A stretch of 64,000 bases of DNA. Origin: Entrophospora sp. SA101 (lineage: Eukaryota > Glomeromycota > Glomeromycetes > Entrophosporales > Entrophosporaceae). The number at the start of each line of letters is the position of its first letter. Position 1 is the first letter of the stretch. A program made the position numbers and the translations under genes. The notes beneath the pieces are model-generated. The model searched no databases and was not told where the DNA came from. It worked only from the letters and a program-made list of their open reading frames with translations. Shown here in pieces: positions 12,826 through 24,503 of this stretch. The DNA is taken from assembly GCA_958430865.1 (NCBI GenBank), contig CAUDNR010001613.1, positions 33,438 through 97,437 of the forward strand, written 5' to 3'.

Positions 12826-13502
12826 AGGATCAGACCAACCATCCAATGCTAATGTTAAATTATCATTTGAATCAAAGATTGTGTTTAATTGTGAATTAAT
12901 TAATGAAGTTTCATCTATAAGTAATTTTTCTGATAAGTATTTACGAGAAGAAGGTTCATATGCAGGTCTTAATTGTTTTAAAAGTTCTATAAAAAATGGA
13001 TTTTCAACTACATTCCATGGTATACCACAACAGATGAAAGCCAATAATAATGATTTATTAATTGAATATTTTCTTTGATCAGTTAGAACAGCGCTTTCAT
13101 AAAATTTTGACAAAGGGGTTTGAGCATTTTGTTTTTTGACTATTTTACTGCTTTGTTGATTAATTCCATCTAAATAAAAATGAGAAATAGAATAATGACA
13201 ACTAGGGCATTCATTTGCTAAATGAGCTTTGAGTTTAAAAGGTGTTCCACAATTCCAAGTTTTTGGACAATATTTACAAGATGCTGAGTAATGTCCTTTT
13301 GTTTTTTCCTCTCCTTTAACAAATGTGACCATACATCAGATATAGGACATCCTGCTAAATGTTGGTTATTGTTGAATGAATTTTCAGATATATTATCTGA
13401 GTTTAAGTCAACATTATGTGGTGGTGATGACAATTGAGAAGGAATAGAATTTGACATTGTGAATTTTTATTTTGTTAAAAAACAAAAAATCAGTAAATTT
13501 TC
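12826..13502 (-). mobile_element. 677-bp identical fragment of the hAT element (transposase 5' part)
   Basis: Bases 12826-13502 equal 10741-11417 with no difference I can see. They encode the same N-terminal transposase portion, up to LALDGWSDP, and share the same one-base frame break in the BED finger. There are no terminal repeats or target duplication around the piece, so it did not transpose as a unit. Shared lesion plus identity indicates a copying event after the mutation, or an assembly effect. Confidence 0.9.
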
Positions 13503-13822
13503 AGCATGATAGAAGTTCGATTTATCACATTTATCACTTTGTGACGATCTTGAAATTATGTTGCGCGACTATATAATTTTAAAGTAGATTGTATATGTAA
13601 AATCATGTTTTCAATTGACAAAAAAATTGTTTACATAATAATTTTCAAATAAACTTCGTAATTATATGCGAGATTAAAAAAAATGTATAGTTTCTACTTG
13701 TGGCATCTCTAATGAAATAATTTTCACAAATTTTTACTAGAAGCGAAGGAATTTTAAATAGTAACTTCACTTTATTAAAAAACAACTTTTTCCCAATACA
13801 ATCACAGATGAGACACTACCAT
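13503..13822. other. Intergenic sequence before N gap
   Basis: AT-rich sequence without a supported gene, ending in a 10-base N gap at 13823-13832. Confidence 0.6.
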
Positions 13823-13832
13823 NNNNNNNNNN
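13823..13832. other. Assembly gap of 10 N
   Basis: Ten N bases directly before the second copy of the RPF1/F-box block. Confidence 0.98.
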
Positions 13833-15117
13833 TCCAGCTCAGGCTAAAAGGCTAAAATATCAATTAATTAATTAATCAAAAGAAAAACATAATAATAATA
13901 ACAATAGCAATAACAATAACAATAACAATAACAATAATAATGATATACCTTGAACATCCATTCATATTCATTGTTCTTATTAAAAGTTCCTTTTTGTAAC
14001 CATTTAAGCTTGAGAGTAAATTTTGTACCAATTTCTTGTAGTTCTACTTTATCTTTACTTTGAAAATTATATCTATTTATTTTTTATTATTTTTTTTTTT
14101 TGTTTTGTTTTATGGTTGTTCAGTTTTGTCTACCTGTGATGTCTAAAAATATAAAATCCCTTTGATTGTGAAATGTAGCAACCTGTCTTCCTTGAAACTG
14201 TGGCACATGAGGAAATAAGCTTGAAACCATCTACTGATAGTATGAACAAGCCTTGTATTAAAATTATTCAATATTAATTCTGGTTTATGATTTGAAGATC
14301 TTCCATGTCCCTTGATTAGCACATTTTATTATAAGAAGATATATACAGGTGAGATAGTGCTCTTTTATCTTCATACTATAAAAAAATAACAACTAAATCT
14401 TACATAAATTTCATGACTTAATTTCACATTTGTTAGCCTGAAATAAGGAGTTGGCCCATTTGGTAAATGCATTAAAGCCATTGAATCTGATTTCATAAAT
14501 TCACCCAATAAAAAATAATTAAATATAATTAATATATTAAATACACATTAATAATAACAACAATAATAAATAGACCAATTACATGATGATTTCTTATTTT
14601 CATTGATAAATAACAAATCAGTGAGTTCTCTATTTTTTACAAAATTCTATAATTTGCCCAACTGTGAATTTTTTATTCCTTTGACGTATTGACTGTTCGG
14701 AAATACGTCAACTAGTTCAGATGCAAACCAATAAATAACTAGACTTTGATAGTAGTTATCAACATCTTTGTGATAATCCATCTTGAAAATATTTCGAAAA
14801 TTCATCAGACACTTCCTCCTCAAAAACCTCATCATCGTCCACTCCAATAATTGTTTCATCTACTTCTCGAGTATTATCAAGAGTTTTTGGTACATTTTTC
14901 TTCAATCTTGCCTTATAATAGTAATGATGATCATGAATATACTTATGAATATATGGTGGAATAAATAATAATATTTTTTTTCTCGGGATCTTTTTCCTCT
15001 TCCTCTCGTAATTTTAACCTCCTTTTCCATTTTTTCGATATTTTTTTCCTGTTTTTTTCTAGTGTAGTCACCTTTTTTTGTCCTATATTTTATTTTAGGA
15101 GTAGTTGTCCGGCCCAT
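13833..15117 (-). pseudogene. RPF1: RPF1 copy 2, 3' end lost in N gap
   Basis: Same exons and the same single-base frame breaks as copy 1, shifted by 8952 bases (exon 1 is 15019-15117; penultimate exon 13949-14072). The last exon is cut by the gap after its first codons, so the C-terminal ETSRRKFFL is absent. That asymmetry suggests copy 1 is the anchored locus and this copy is a partial contig or a partial duplication. RPF1 is normally a single-copy essential gene, which makes two identical damaged copies suspicious. Confidence 0.8.
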
Positions 15118-16140
15118 TTTATTATTATTATTACTATTACCATTACTATTTTTATTTTTATTTACTATTTTTATTTATTTTGAGAAAAAATTTCTATTTG
15201 TATGATTTATAATGTAAATTTTACAAAAAAATAATTAACGACACCGTGAAAATTCTAATAATAATAATATTTAAGAATAGAAGATTAATATGGTTTTTTT
15301 TATTTTAAAACTACGGAATATTTTTTTGATTTAATAGTTTATTTAAATGAATTAGAAAGAACTAATCGAAGGATGTTCCTTAAAGAGACAAAACCATAGA
15401 TTCCAGAGCTAAAGATACAAATAATTGAAGGAAAATTTATTTTTTAGACAATGTAAAAACCATTTGGAATGATCATGTAAAAGTTTATTCATTATTATTA
15501 TATTGTGCATGCATTTATTATTATGAGTAAACTAAATGAAACTTGACGTAAAATTGAAAAGGAATTCGTATTCCTTCAACAATGATTAACAAATGCAGTA
15601 GTTATGATATGAATATTCATTTCGTCAAATTCGGTAATTATAATTAATATTTAGTAGGAATAATTGATTAGAATTCCATCATAGATGATGTTCCCTAATT
15701 GTGAGACGTTACAAAGTTTCCAAGAAACCAACGAAAAAAAAAATATAAATTGGCAAAAACCATCCATAACTTTCAGAAAAAAAACTTTAACATAACAAAA
15801 AACAATATTTTATTTAAAAAATGAATAATTTTAATAATTTATTACTATTGCCAGTTGAAATGTTAACAATGATCTTCAAAAATGTAAAATTTCCAATCTC
15901 ATTAACCTTGACGTGCAAGTTTTGGCACAAAATCTCAAAGGATCCACACTCGAGAGCCGAATGGTTGATAGAGCATTATGGTTCACATGCTTTAGTTTAT
16001 GCTATTAAATTTGGTCCTGACTTTATTAGCGTTAAATTGGTGGAATGTTTGCTTGCTAAAAATATTAATTTATCGCAATATCTTGTGCAAAAATTATCTT
16101 CTAATGTTGGTAAATCCGATGAAAAATTAACTAAACTGAG

Positions 16141-16220
<80 letters not shown>

Positions 16221-16225
16221 GTAAT
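13833..16225. repeat. Exact 2.4-kb duplicate of 4881-7273
   Basis: Every line compared is identical at an offset of 8952 bases, including introns, poly-A runs and the first 26 units of the AAT microsatellite. The duplicate starts inside the last exon of RPF1, immediately after the N gap. It ends inside the microsatellite, after which the two copies diverge. Confidence 0.95.
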
Positions 16226-16258
16226 AGTAATAGTAATAGTAATAGTAATAATAATTAA
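15821..16258 (+). CDS. F-box protein N-terminal part with poly-Asn/Ser tail, copy 2
   Basis: The first 137 residues are identical to the ORF at 6869: F-box at about residues 8-35, then the RAEWLIEHYG segment, then Asn repeats. Here the repeat ends in alternating Asn-Ser and a stop. The next bases (16259 on) belong to the 3' side of an NDUFA9-like gene on the opposite strand. As with copy 1, the expected C-terminal region is missing, so the ORF is probably a truncated gene or an assembly chimera. Confidence 0.6.
16143..16257 (+). repeat. (AAT)n / (AATAGT)n microsatellite
   Basis: About 26 AAT units, then four AATAGT units, then AAT units. It is identical to 7191-7273 until the second AGT and divergent afterwards. 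Confidence 0.95.
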
Positions 16259-16302
16259 TTTTAAGGTTCTTTCGATATCATTTTGCTTCTTCCTCTTCTT
16301 AC

Positions 16303-16864
16303 ATTAAAAAAATTATCTTCAGGGCCAAATATTATACTTGGACGAAAGATTATCGCATCAGGACATTCTTCACGTACTGCAATTTCTCCCAACCCTACAA
16401 TAAAATCAAGATCATAATTGATGATTGATTGATTGATTAGAAAAAAAGCTCAAAAATCTAAGATCGTCATACCCTTAGTTTTGGCATAAGGAATATCACT
16501 ATTAGGATCTGCACCGATAGCACTAATGTGGATTAGGCGAGCATTATTTTGGTGAGCAGCTTTGGCAACATTACGAGCACCTTGATGTTGAACATTTTCA
16601 AAAGTAATATTTTCAGAAGGTGTTTCATGCATTATTCCAGGTAAATTGATAACAAGATTTGCGTCTTTACATATTTCCGATAATTGATCTGATGATGATG
16701 ATCGATCTGACGAAATTGATATTGATACAGGTGGAAAAATTTGATTGCCTAGTAGTAATAGTAGAATGATAGATTGATGATACGTAGAAAGATAGAATGA
16801 ATTAATGGAATTAAAGCAACAGATAATCCAAATATGCAATAGTGATAAAACAATGATAATCATT

Positions 16865-16899
<35 letters not shown>

Positions 16900-17413
16900 A
16901 ACAAATTACCTAATTTACGAAGATCATCAATTTTTGGATTTCGTGAAGCAATTGTGATTCTTGTATTTGGATTACTGACAAAAGCTTTTGCGATATATTT
17001 ACCTATGTATATATTACCAATGTTTTTTAATTAATTAATTAATTTGTTTTTTCTAATTATAGATCATAGATATAATAATATGTATCTTAGATAACGACGT
17101 AATACCAACCAACAAATCCAGATCCGCCAATTATTATGACTTTTTTGAATTGATTATTATTATTTTTTATTGTTGAGAAGGTGGAGGAGGAGTTGATGGA
17201 AGTGTAAGAGATGATATTAGTTTTAAATGAAGTTTTAAGATAGAATATCGGTGACAATAAAAAAGAGAAGGGATTTTTTGCAACAGTTTTAGATATGCAA
17301 GGATGGTGACGATGTTTTATAATGTTTGGATTGTGGCTGATATGTTTATAATTACATTTTTGGAAATAATTTAAATTATTGTGAAATCCTAATCTTTTTA
17401 ATATTGATAGCAT
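16303..17413 (-). pseudogene. NDUFA9: NDUFA9-like complex I subunit (atypical SDR), 3' part missing
   Basis: Four exons in gene order: 17110-17413, 16910-17002, 16473-16748 and 16303-16394. They give about 255 residues. The protein starts with a long basic, Ser/Asn-rich leader suited to mitochondrial import. A Rossmann-fold nucleotide site follows (VIIIGGSGFVG, residues about 92-102), then KAFVSNPNTRITIASRN, ANLVINLPGIMHE, NVQHQGARNVAKAA, HISAIGAD, YAKTKGLGE and [16 protein letters not shown]. These fit the atypical short-chain dehydrogenase NDUFA9 (about 370-400 residues in fungi), an accessory subunit of respiratory complex I that binds NADPH. Exon 4 ends at a gtaaga donor, but no further exon follows: 45 bases later comes the AAT microsatellite and the F-box ORF. 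The last third is therefore absent, by rearrangement or misassembly. Start chosen at the only upstream ATG in frame. Confidence 0.8.
16866..16900. repeat. (ATG)n microsatellite in NDUFA9-like intron 2
   Basis: About eleven ATG/GAT units lying in the intron between exons 2 and 3. Confidence 0.9.
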
Positions 17414-18420
17414 TAATTATTATTGTTTATAAATTATTTGAAATTAAAAATTTTAATTTTGTAACATATCTCGCAGATCAATGGAAAACCCAAATTTTTT
17501 TTTTTATCTTGAAGCATTTTGGGGGAGTAAAATTCGGGGTAAACAGATTGTAATGAATTACATGGATATCACCAAAAAAATTTTTGTTAACTTATATATC
17601 GTGTAACATTCATTACAGCTATTGATACTTTAGAAGTTATTATTAGTTCTTTTATTAATAATATCATATCATACCAGCATTCATGCAATTAAAATTAAAT
17701 AAATAATTTCACATAAAACTAATGCACAGATCACCCCACCTTCTATGAACCTGAATGAAAGGCTAAGAATAAAATATTCTCCAGAGACCAATTTTGGGAA
17801 ATTATCATTTCAATTTTAATGATCAATGTTGAAACCCATTGGTGCAGCTTCCCAGCCAGACACACTCCTAGAATCGGAAAACTCTATTGTGAGCATTATG
17901 ATTCGTTAATAGATTTAAAATTCAAAAAAAGAAACAAATTGAAAAAATGCTAATACATTTGTAAATCATTTCTTAAACAGGAAAAATCCATAACCAATTT
18001 TCGAGATTCGTGTTAATATGATCGGTCGCTTGATTTTACGGTCAAGTCCATAGTTTTCCTAGTTCCCCTTACTCAATAGAATTTTCCAGATCTTTTTACA
18101 GTGTAATTTCAAAATTATGAGTTGTAGTTGTGTTCAAAAATGCAATAATTTTTACTCATCCTGTAATCATTTTAGACGAATCACATGACAAAATTATCAG
18201 TTGATATTGTCTTCAAATTTTGTTTTGATGGTAAAAGATATGTATGAAGATAAATTGTGTTAATAATGATCATGATTGAATATATTGCAAAACCTACAAG
18301 TGCTAATTTTGGAGTTTACATAGTAAACTTGTGACTTAATTTCTCATTAGCAGGGTTACTGTCAAACTAAATTTGCAAAGTTCTCTAATCAGCCAATCAC
18401 AGTATGGTATTTTTGTTAGG
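17414..18420. other. Intergenic, no gene seen
   Basis: AT-rich region upstream of the NDUFA9-like start. I see no coding or RNA gene. Confidence 0.6.
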
Positions 18421-18599
18421 GAGTGATCTCGATTTAGCGGATACCAATTAAAAAACTCGGTTTTACGGATAAAGTTCAAGAACAGTTCCAAAAAAAACTT
18501 TAATAAAAGCCTTCTCAATATAGCGGATATCTCGATTTAACGGATTTTTGGAAAATTTTCCCTAATTGCCCAAACTATCTGCTAAATCAAGATTCACTG
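18421..18599. mobile_element. MITE-like element, pogo/Tc1-type ends
   Basis: The left end reads GAGTGATCTCGATTTAGCGG, and the complement of the right end reads CAGTGAATCTTGATTTAGCA. They match at most positions. CAGTxxA... followed by repeated GATTTAGCGGAT/CGATTTAACGGAT motifs is typical of pogo-like termini. The 179-base unit has no ORF, so it would be non-autonomous. Confidence 0.6.
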
Positions 18600-18869
18600 T
18601 GTATAGTGCTAATCACAAGTACTCATCCAATAAAAATACCCTTTCCTAAAAAGGATATTCAGCAAGATAGAGAAAACTTTTTGAAAAATCTAATACTAAT
18701 CATCATTTGTTTATCTTAAGTAAAGTATAAACTGACATTGGATTTTTCAGTTCGGTTGCATAGAACCTGAGATATATCGTTTTAAAGTTCAAGCTAAATT
18801 ACTATGTTTACTATGTTTGAAAGGCCAAATTGCAACATTGGACTAAACTCGTATGCAAACAGTTGCCTG

Positions 18870-18973
18870 CAGTATAAGCCTCGTTCCAACGGAATTGCTG
18901 GACATATTAATATTAATATTAATATAATTTAAAATCCGTTGAAACGAAGTCCGTTGAAACAAAGGTTATACTG
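18870..18973. mobile_element. 104-bp foldback MITE
   Basis: The left end is CAGTATAAGCCTCGTTCCAA and the complement of the right end is CAGTATAACCTTTGTTTCAA. An ATT-rich centre separates them. Repeated TCCGTTGAAACGAAG motifs resemble pogo-family termini. No ORF. Confidence 0.6.
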
Positions 18974-19504
18974 TAATGTGGATCATTTGAAAACTTGAAT
19001 TCAGAAAACCTTTTACCAAATTTGGAAAGATAATTAGGTTTTTAAAAATTGAAACAAATTGGATGTGTACTTGTGATCAGTACATACCGTAATAATAAAT
19101 CAGATGATTAAGTAGGTGGTAGTGAGTCAAGTAAATCACGTATGGCGACCATTCCTTAAATATATGGTCACAGAGGCTCAACCTTGCCAATTAAAGGGAC
19201 TCGTGTGATTTATGATGCTTAGGCCGTTCAAATTTAATTATTCGTTTAACATCACCCGATTTTCAAAATTTCAAACAATTATCAAACACGTGTTTTAAAC
19301 GTGTAACAAAATATTCAAACTTTATTATAAACCACGTGACTTTTGTATGCAACAAACCATTTTTGGAAAAATAATTTTTCTCTGCCGATCACTAGTGATT
19401 AAAGGCTTTTCATTGGTGTTTATTTTGTTTGTTTTCTCCCCCTCTCTTAATTTTCAAAAAAAAAAGGATGTTAAACAAATAATTAAATTCGAACAGTCTT
19501 AGGT

Positions 19505-19612
19505 TTGTATTCACGAATACCGTAATGAGGTCACACTGGGTCACACACTATTAAAAATCAAGTGTTTCAAGTGTGTAACCCCCTTAACGATTCATGGTAT
19601 TCATGAATACAA
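19505..19612. mobile_element. 108-bp foldback MITE with palindromic tips
   Basis: The ends are TTGTATTCACGAATACC and the complement of GGTATTCATGAATACAA. Further in, GGTCACACAC faces GTGTGTAACC. The tip is itself a palindrome (GTATTCACGAATAC). Foldback structure with no ORF. Confidence 0.55.
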
Positions 19613-20895
19613 TTTGTTTTTTTGGTCTCGCATTTCAATTTACAAGTCCAATAAAAAGTTGAGAGACAGGTGTCTGTACTATAGAAAAACTTCGAGGGCG
19701 TTATTAATAAATTTTTTAGTTGAAGTTCATTATCAAATTACTAAAATTTGGAACATAAATTCATAAAATTGGTGTTTGGATACAAATTTCCGTTGGCTAA
19801 TGCCATATTTAGAAGTATTTACATGATCAGAAACATGATTACAGTTACACCGATCAATATTTTAAAAAGTGAACAGAAAATTACAGGGTTTCAAAATTTT
19901 CAGTGACCAATTTAGTATTAGAAATTTTTAATTTTTTCATTGCGATAAGCTTATATTTGTTACACGTATGCGCATTTATTATTATTTAATTTTTTGTATA
20001 TTTTGTATATTCTTTGTATATATAGAGAATAAAAATTTGTAATTATTGGTTGAACTTCTTTCTCGTGTAATATTAGCAAAATTTCTGAATTCCGTGCAAA
20101 AATCTGCGTGTATAAATAACATTTGTGACAATTTCCCACATTATTTATTTATGCAATGTGCAATATAATAATAACCGAAATGAAATAGAATGAACAGAGT
20201 TTAACAAATAAAAATGCATTTTCCTTTGTCAAAAAGAGAAAAATCCCAATTGAAAAGTAAAAATTGCCAAATTTAATTTTGCCTGACTCGAGAATTAAAT
20301 TCTTGCGGAATAATTTATCATATAAAAAAGAATTCTAAAATGAATACAAATGAAAATTAAAAAAGACGAATTTCATTTCTTTATTTATTTTTTTTATTTG
20401 TTGTTTATATCAAATGTCAACAAAAATTTCCATGTTGTGATGATGTTAAAATACGTTTAAAAATAAAAAACCTTTTTACTTTCTCATTGTAATTTAAAAA
20501 GGAATTGATAATAATAATATCATTTACGGTTGAAAATTAATTTATTATTATTATTGTGATCATTTCATCAATCATACATTAAGATAATAAATAGTATATA
20601 TATAACTGCATTACGACTCATATTCATTCATACACAACACATTCCTCTTACTCACTAATGCTAAATAGATAAATTTTGACTAAACTTTTTAATACCAATA
20701 ACCGATAAATATTATATTTGAAAATATTTTTATTTGAAAAAAAAAAGGTTATTTTTTTTTTTTCTTAAAGAAATTAAAAAACTTTTTCAAATTAAAAAAA
20801 TTAAAATAGATTTTAAAAATTTTCTCTTCGTCTAACCGGCTTTTAGGCGTGTTATAATCATAATCATAATCATCTTATAGAAATACATTTATATA
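19613..20895. other. Upstream region of the arrestin gene
   Basis: No gene is seen. Long A and T tracts (20740-20815) precede the arrestin ATG, as is common for promoters and 5' leaders here. The segment 18974-19504 is likewise empty. Confidence 0.5.
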
Positions 20896-23667
20896 ATGTC
20901 ACGCTCACCAACAAATTCCCTTAGCGGTGGGTATAATCATGAAACTATTTTAAATCTTTATTCAATAACACCAAATAATAATAATAATAATTACGACAAC
21001 AACAATAATCGAAATGGTTCCTCGACATCTTTAGATCAAACAAATAGTATCAAGAGTAATGCTAGTAGTACGAGTGGTGGGGATAATTCTATTACCATCA
21101 AAAATTATAAATGTCCAGATTCAAAAGATTACTTGAGAAGGCACAAATCCGTTACATTTTCTTACTTGTCAGATCCTAATAATTCCAGTTCATTTCAGCT
21201 GGGAAATCTTAACGATTCTGACACCTTCATAGTTGGCGTGCTACATTTAAAATATTCAAAACCAACACATATTAAAAATGTATGTTTGTCTTTGAAAGGT
21301 GTTGAGAAAACTTCTTGGCATAAGGCTCAGGCAAGAACAAAAGTTGTTTATGGTGGTGAACATGTTCTTGTGGACCAGACTAATAAAATAAAGGAGTTTG
21401 GAGATGGTCAGGAGGTGGAAGAATTGGAAATCCCTTTCAAAATCCAATTACCCTACAATTTGCCAGAAACTATTGTTACAGAAACTGGTTCGATAACTTA
21501 TGTTCTACGAGCCACCGTCAACTTTAAGTCTTTGTTACATCCACCAAATGTTACCAAAATAAAATGTCCTTTGAAACGTGTCATTGAAATTGATCATCAA
21601 AATCTTCCCCCCTATAAATTATCTGGCAATAGTAGTAAGTTTAATAGTGTAAGTGGTATCAATAGTCGTAATAACAACAATGATGATGCAATTGAATATG
21701 TAATTATGTTACCTCCAAATAAAAATCTTAGCCTGGGCAGTCGCATAACGATACCAATGATGTTAAGATTGTTAAGACAAGGAATTAGTGTCGATAGAGT
21801 CGAAATATCATTAAAGACATGCATGGATTTTCAATCAAATAATCATGACGTAACTAAACATGAAGAAATAAATTATCCAGATATAAAAATACAACAATCA
21901 GAATTACAATTTAGTCAACCTGTAATTATCAATAATGTTAATAATGGTATGGCCCAATATCAACATTATGGTGAATGTCATCATAATTTTAATTTATTCA
22001 TCCCAACTAAAATACAACCAACTTATCAAGGAAGATATATTGGAATAAGTCATCAATTATATATAAAGATTTCTTTATGGGGATTTGAAAAAGATATAGA
22101 TATCGAGGAAAGTGTTAGAATCGCTAATATCATTGATAAAAATTTTAATGATTCACCTTCACCCAAAAATGTTATTAATGATAGATCATCATCATTGTCA
22201 ATGAATTCAACACCTGCCCGTCCTTCATCTCCATCATCGCCTCCACCACCTCATCCTAATTCACAAACACCTTTTAGAATACCATCAGTGTCACCAACAA
22301 GTTCATTGCCACCAACAAATTCATTGCCACCGGAGCATTTAATCAATCAACAACATCTTTTACAGAAAATCTTGAGTGACCCTTATTTGATGAGTGCGAT
22401 TTATGCAAATAATAATAATCCTGGATTTCTTCCAAATCAATATTTTCCTCAATTTCCACTTCATCCTCATCATTACAATTTATTGCCCAATCAGATTCCT
22501 CCACAATTAATTCCACCACATCTTAATCATCCACATAATAGTTTACAATTTCACCCATCCCTCAATAATAGTGGTAGTAACAATTTACAACGTCACTCAT
22601 CCCTCAATCATATCAATAATCGTAATAATCATAATAACAATGATAATGATGATGATGATAATAATAATCAATTACCACCATTTCAAAATAATTATCAACA
22701 ACAACAACAAACTATATTAGCATTACATGATTATCATCAACAGCAATTAAATTTACAACGTCAATTAGAACAACTTGATCCTAATAACATCGGTGTGTTT
22801 GATCAAGCTACTAATGCTGCTGCTGGCCAACCATTAGTTTATCCACTGGCAACACAACCGATGTCTCATCAATCAATGTCATCAGCATCACCATCTTTAA
22901 ACTCTTCATCTGCGTCATCATTTTATAACCAAGCTCCACCTACTCCACCTAATAATAATAATAATCATCAACGTCAACCTTCACATGAACAGCTTTATCG
23001 TCGTCAATCACAAGTCTCAATTGAAAATTATTTGAGAAGTATCACTTGCGATGGTAATTCTTCTTACGATAACTATAGTCATAGTAATAATGACAATAAT
23101 GGTAATGAAGTATTTGGTTCTGGTGTTGGAGACGTTCCTTCTGATCAGAATCAAAAGAGATTTTCAGATCCTATACCACAAACTTCTTCCATAAACTGCA
23201 ACAACAATACTGCTAACGCCACAAGTGAAAAAAATAGTCCTAGTGTTAATGTTAGTTCACATTGTAAATTAACACCATCGGCTTCACCGACAAACGAGAA
23301 TTTCTTAGAAACACAAGATAAGAATAGATCAAGTTTATTAAGCAACGCTAATAGTGTTTGTGAATCGATTAAAACTCTGTCAATCAGTGATAACGATAAA
23401 AGTAAAGGTGAAAAGGCAGACGATAATGGAAACAATGGGCATGAGTTAAATGACACGCTATCGAATGTAACTATAATAACTGCTAGATATACTCCATCAC
23501 CATATCCAACTAGTCTTTCTCTGCCACCTTATCGTCATGCAAATACTGCCACTTTGACAACTGTGACTTCTTCAGAGTATAATACTAATAATAATAATAA
23601 TCATGGTAATGGGAATGGGAATCTGGACAATAATGATGGTAATAATAAAAATGGTTTAAAATCATAA
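20896..23667 (+). CDS. Alpha-arrestin (arrestin N and C domains) with long low-complexity tail
   Basis: Intact single-exon ORF of 923 residues. An Asn/Ser-rich leader is followed by an arrestin N-like sandwich (residues about 95-235: FIVGVLHLKYSKPTHIKNVC, LSLKGVEKTSW, EELEIPFKIQLPYNLPETIV, GSITYVLRATVNFK). A C-like sandwich follows (about 262-412: SLGSRITIPMMLRLLRQGIS, FNLFIPTKIQPTYQG, ISHQLYIKISLWGFEKDIDI). Alpha-arrestins are adaptors that bring Rsp5/Nedd4 ubiquitin ligases to membrane transporters and receptors. The tail (412-923) is rich in Pro, His, Gln, Asn and Ser, with short LPPY elements (about residues 234 and 875) that resemble but do not equal the PPxY ligase-binding motif. Single-exon structure contrasts with the intron-rich SMC3. 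The start is the first ATG after a stop-rich leader. Confidence 0.85.
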   Translation: MSRSPTNSLSGGYNHETILNLYSITPNNNNNNYDNNNNRNGSSTSLDQTNSIKSNASSTSGGDNSITIKNYKCPDSKDYLRRHKSVTFSYLSDPNNSSSFQLGNLNDSDTFIVGVLHLKYSKPTHIKNVCLSLKGVEKTSWHKAQARTKVVYGGEHVLVDQTNKIKEFGDGQEVEELEIPFKIQLPYNLPETIVTETGSITYVLRATVNFKSLLHPPNVTKIKCPLKRVIEIDHQNLPPYKLSGNSSKFNSVSGINSRNNNNDDAIEYVIMLPPNKNLSLGSRITIPMMLRLLRQGISVDRVEISLKTCMDFQSNNHDVTKHEEINYPDIKIQQSELQFSQPVIINNVNNGMAQYQHYGECHHNFNLFIPTKIQPTYQGRYIGISHQLYIKISLWGFEKDIDIEESVRIANIIDKNFNDSPSPKNVINDRSSSLSMNSTPARPSSPSSPPPPHPNSQTPFRIPSVSPTSSLPPTNSLPPEHLINQQHLLQKILSDPYLMSAIYANNNNPGFLPNQYFPQFPLHPHHYNLLPNQIPPQLIPPHLNHPHNSLQFHPSLNNSGSNNLQRHSSLNHINNRNNHNNNDNDDDDNNNQLPPFQNNYQQQQQTILALHDYHQQQLNLQRQLEQLDPNNIGVFDQATNAAAGQPLVYPLATQPMSHQSMSSASPSLNSSSASSFYNQAPPTPPNNNNNHQRQPSHEQLYRRQSQVSIENYLRSITCDGNSSYDNYSHSNNDNNGNEVFGSGVGDVPSDQNQKRFSDPIPQTSSINCNNNTANATSEKNSPSVNVSSHCKLTPSASPTNENFLETQDKNRSSLLSNANSVCESIKTLSISDNDKSKGEKADDNGNNGHELNDTLSNVTIITARYTPSPYPTSLSLPPYRHANTATLTTVTSSEYNTNNNNNHGNGNGNLDNNDGNNKNGLKS

Positions 23668-24286
23668 GGGCTTATAAATTTTTTATTTATATTTTCAATT
23701 TTGTTTTTTAATATTAATATATTTATATTTTTTTAATTTTTAAATATAATGTGAATATATATTGTATATAATAAATATAATTTATTTTTTATTATCAGTA
23801 TAATAATTAATTGATTTTCCTTCTGAAAAATTTCATTGAATCTATCAATACCTTTCTTGTCTCTCAACATTTTATATTATTATTACTATGCTCATCCCAC
23901 CATATGACCATTTAGACAAGCCACGCGACAAAACGACATATTATTGAGATCCTCATAAGGTGTATCATAATTATCAGGACTTGATCATTGCTGATTATAG
24001 GTTGAGGTTGATAAAGTATGGCCATCAGTATTACCTGTGAATCAGTTATTGTCTTCTACAAGAAAATTACATATGCAATATTATATATATCTCTATCAAT
24101 TTACCTTGCATGTCAGTACTATCAAGAATAGAAGACACTTAAAAAAACTTTTTTTTTGTTAATAAGAACGAGCGAGTGAATTAATCAATTAAACCTGACC
24201 AATATTGATCATGGATGGGTGTCACAATAGTTAATTGATTGATCCCCTCTCATCTCTTTCCAATGATTAATCAAAATATTATTTAC
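23668..24286. other. 3' flank of arrestin gene, intergenic
   Basis: AT-rich sequence with AATAAATATAA-like signals at about 23768-23780 that could serve polyadenylation. No gene is seen. Confidence 0.5.
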
Positions 24287-24441
24287 TGGCAGTGTAGATT
24301 GTTCCGATGTCTATTTTTTCAGGACATTTATTTATAATATCTTTCTTTAATTCCTCAACACTATTGTAAGAATTATATCTTGAACAAACATCTCCATTTA
24401 ATGTAAAACTAAATTCCCGATTATAAAATGATTGCCAATAT
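24287..24441 (-). pseudogene. PRI1: Orphan exon of DNA primase small subunit
   Basis: The minus strand encodes, in one open 155-base exon, YWQSFYNREFSFTLNGDV, then RYNSYNSVEELKKDI and PEKIDIGTIYTA. This is the conserved N-terminal REFxFTL...RYxSFxxxxELKKE...KIDIGxVYS block of the catalytic primase subunit (Pri1/PRIM1), which makes RNA primers with DNA polymerase alpha. It is bounded by a good acceptor (polypyrimidine plus AG at 24442-24443) and a gtaaat donor (24281-24286). No neighbouring primase exon is visible within several kb on either side; the family is about 400 residues. The exon is therefore a relic or a duplicated stray exon. Confidence 0.72.
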
Positions 24442-24452
24442 CTAAAAAAAAT

Positions 24453-24454
<2 letters not shown>

Positions 24455-24502
<48 letters not shown>
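24455..24502. repeat. (AAT)n microsatellite
   Basis: About fourteen AAT/TAA units next to the orphan primase exon. Confidence 0.9.
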
Positions 24503-24503
<1 letters not shown>

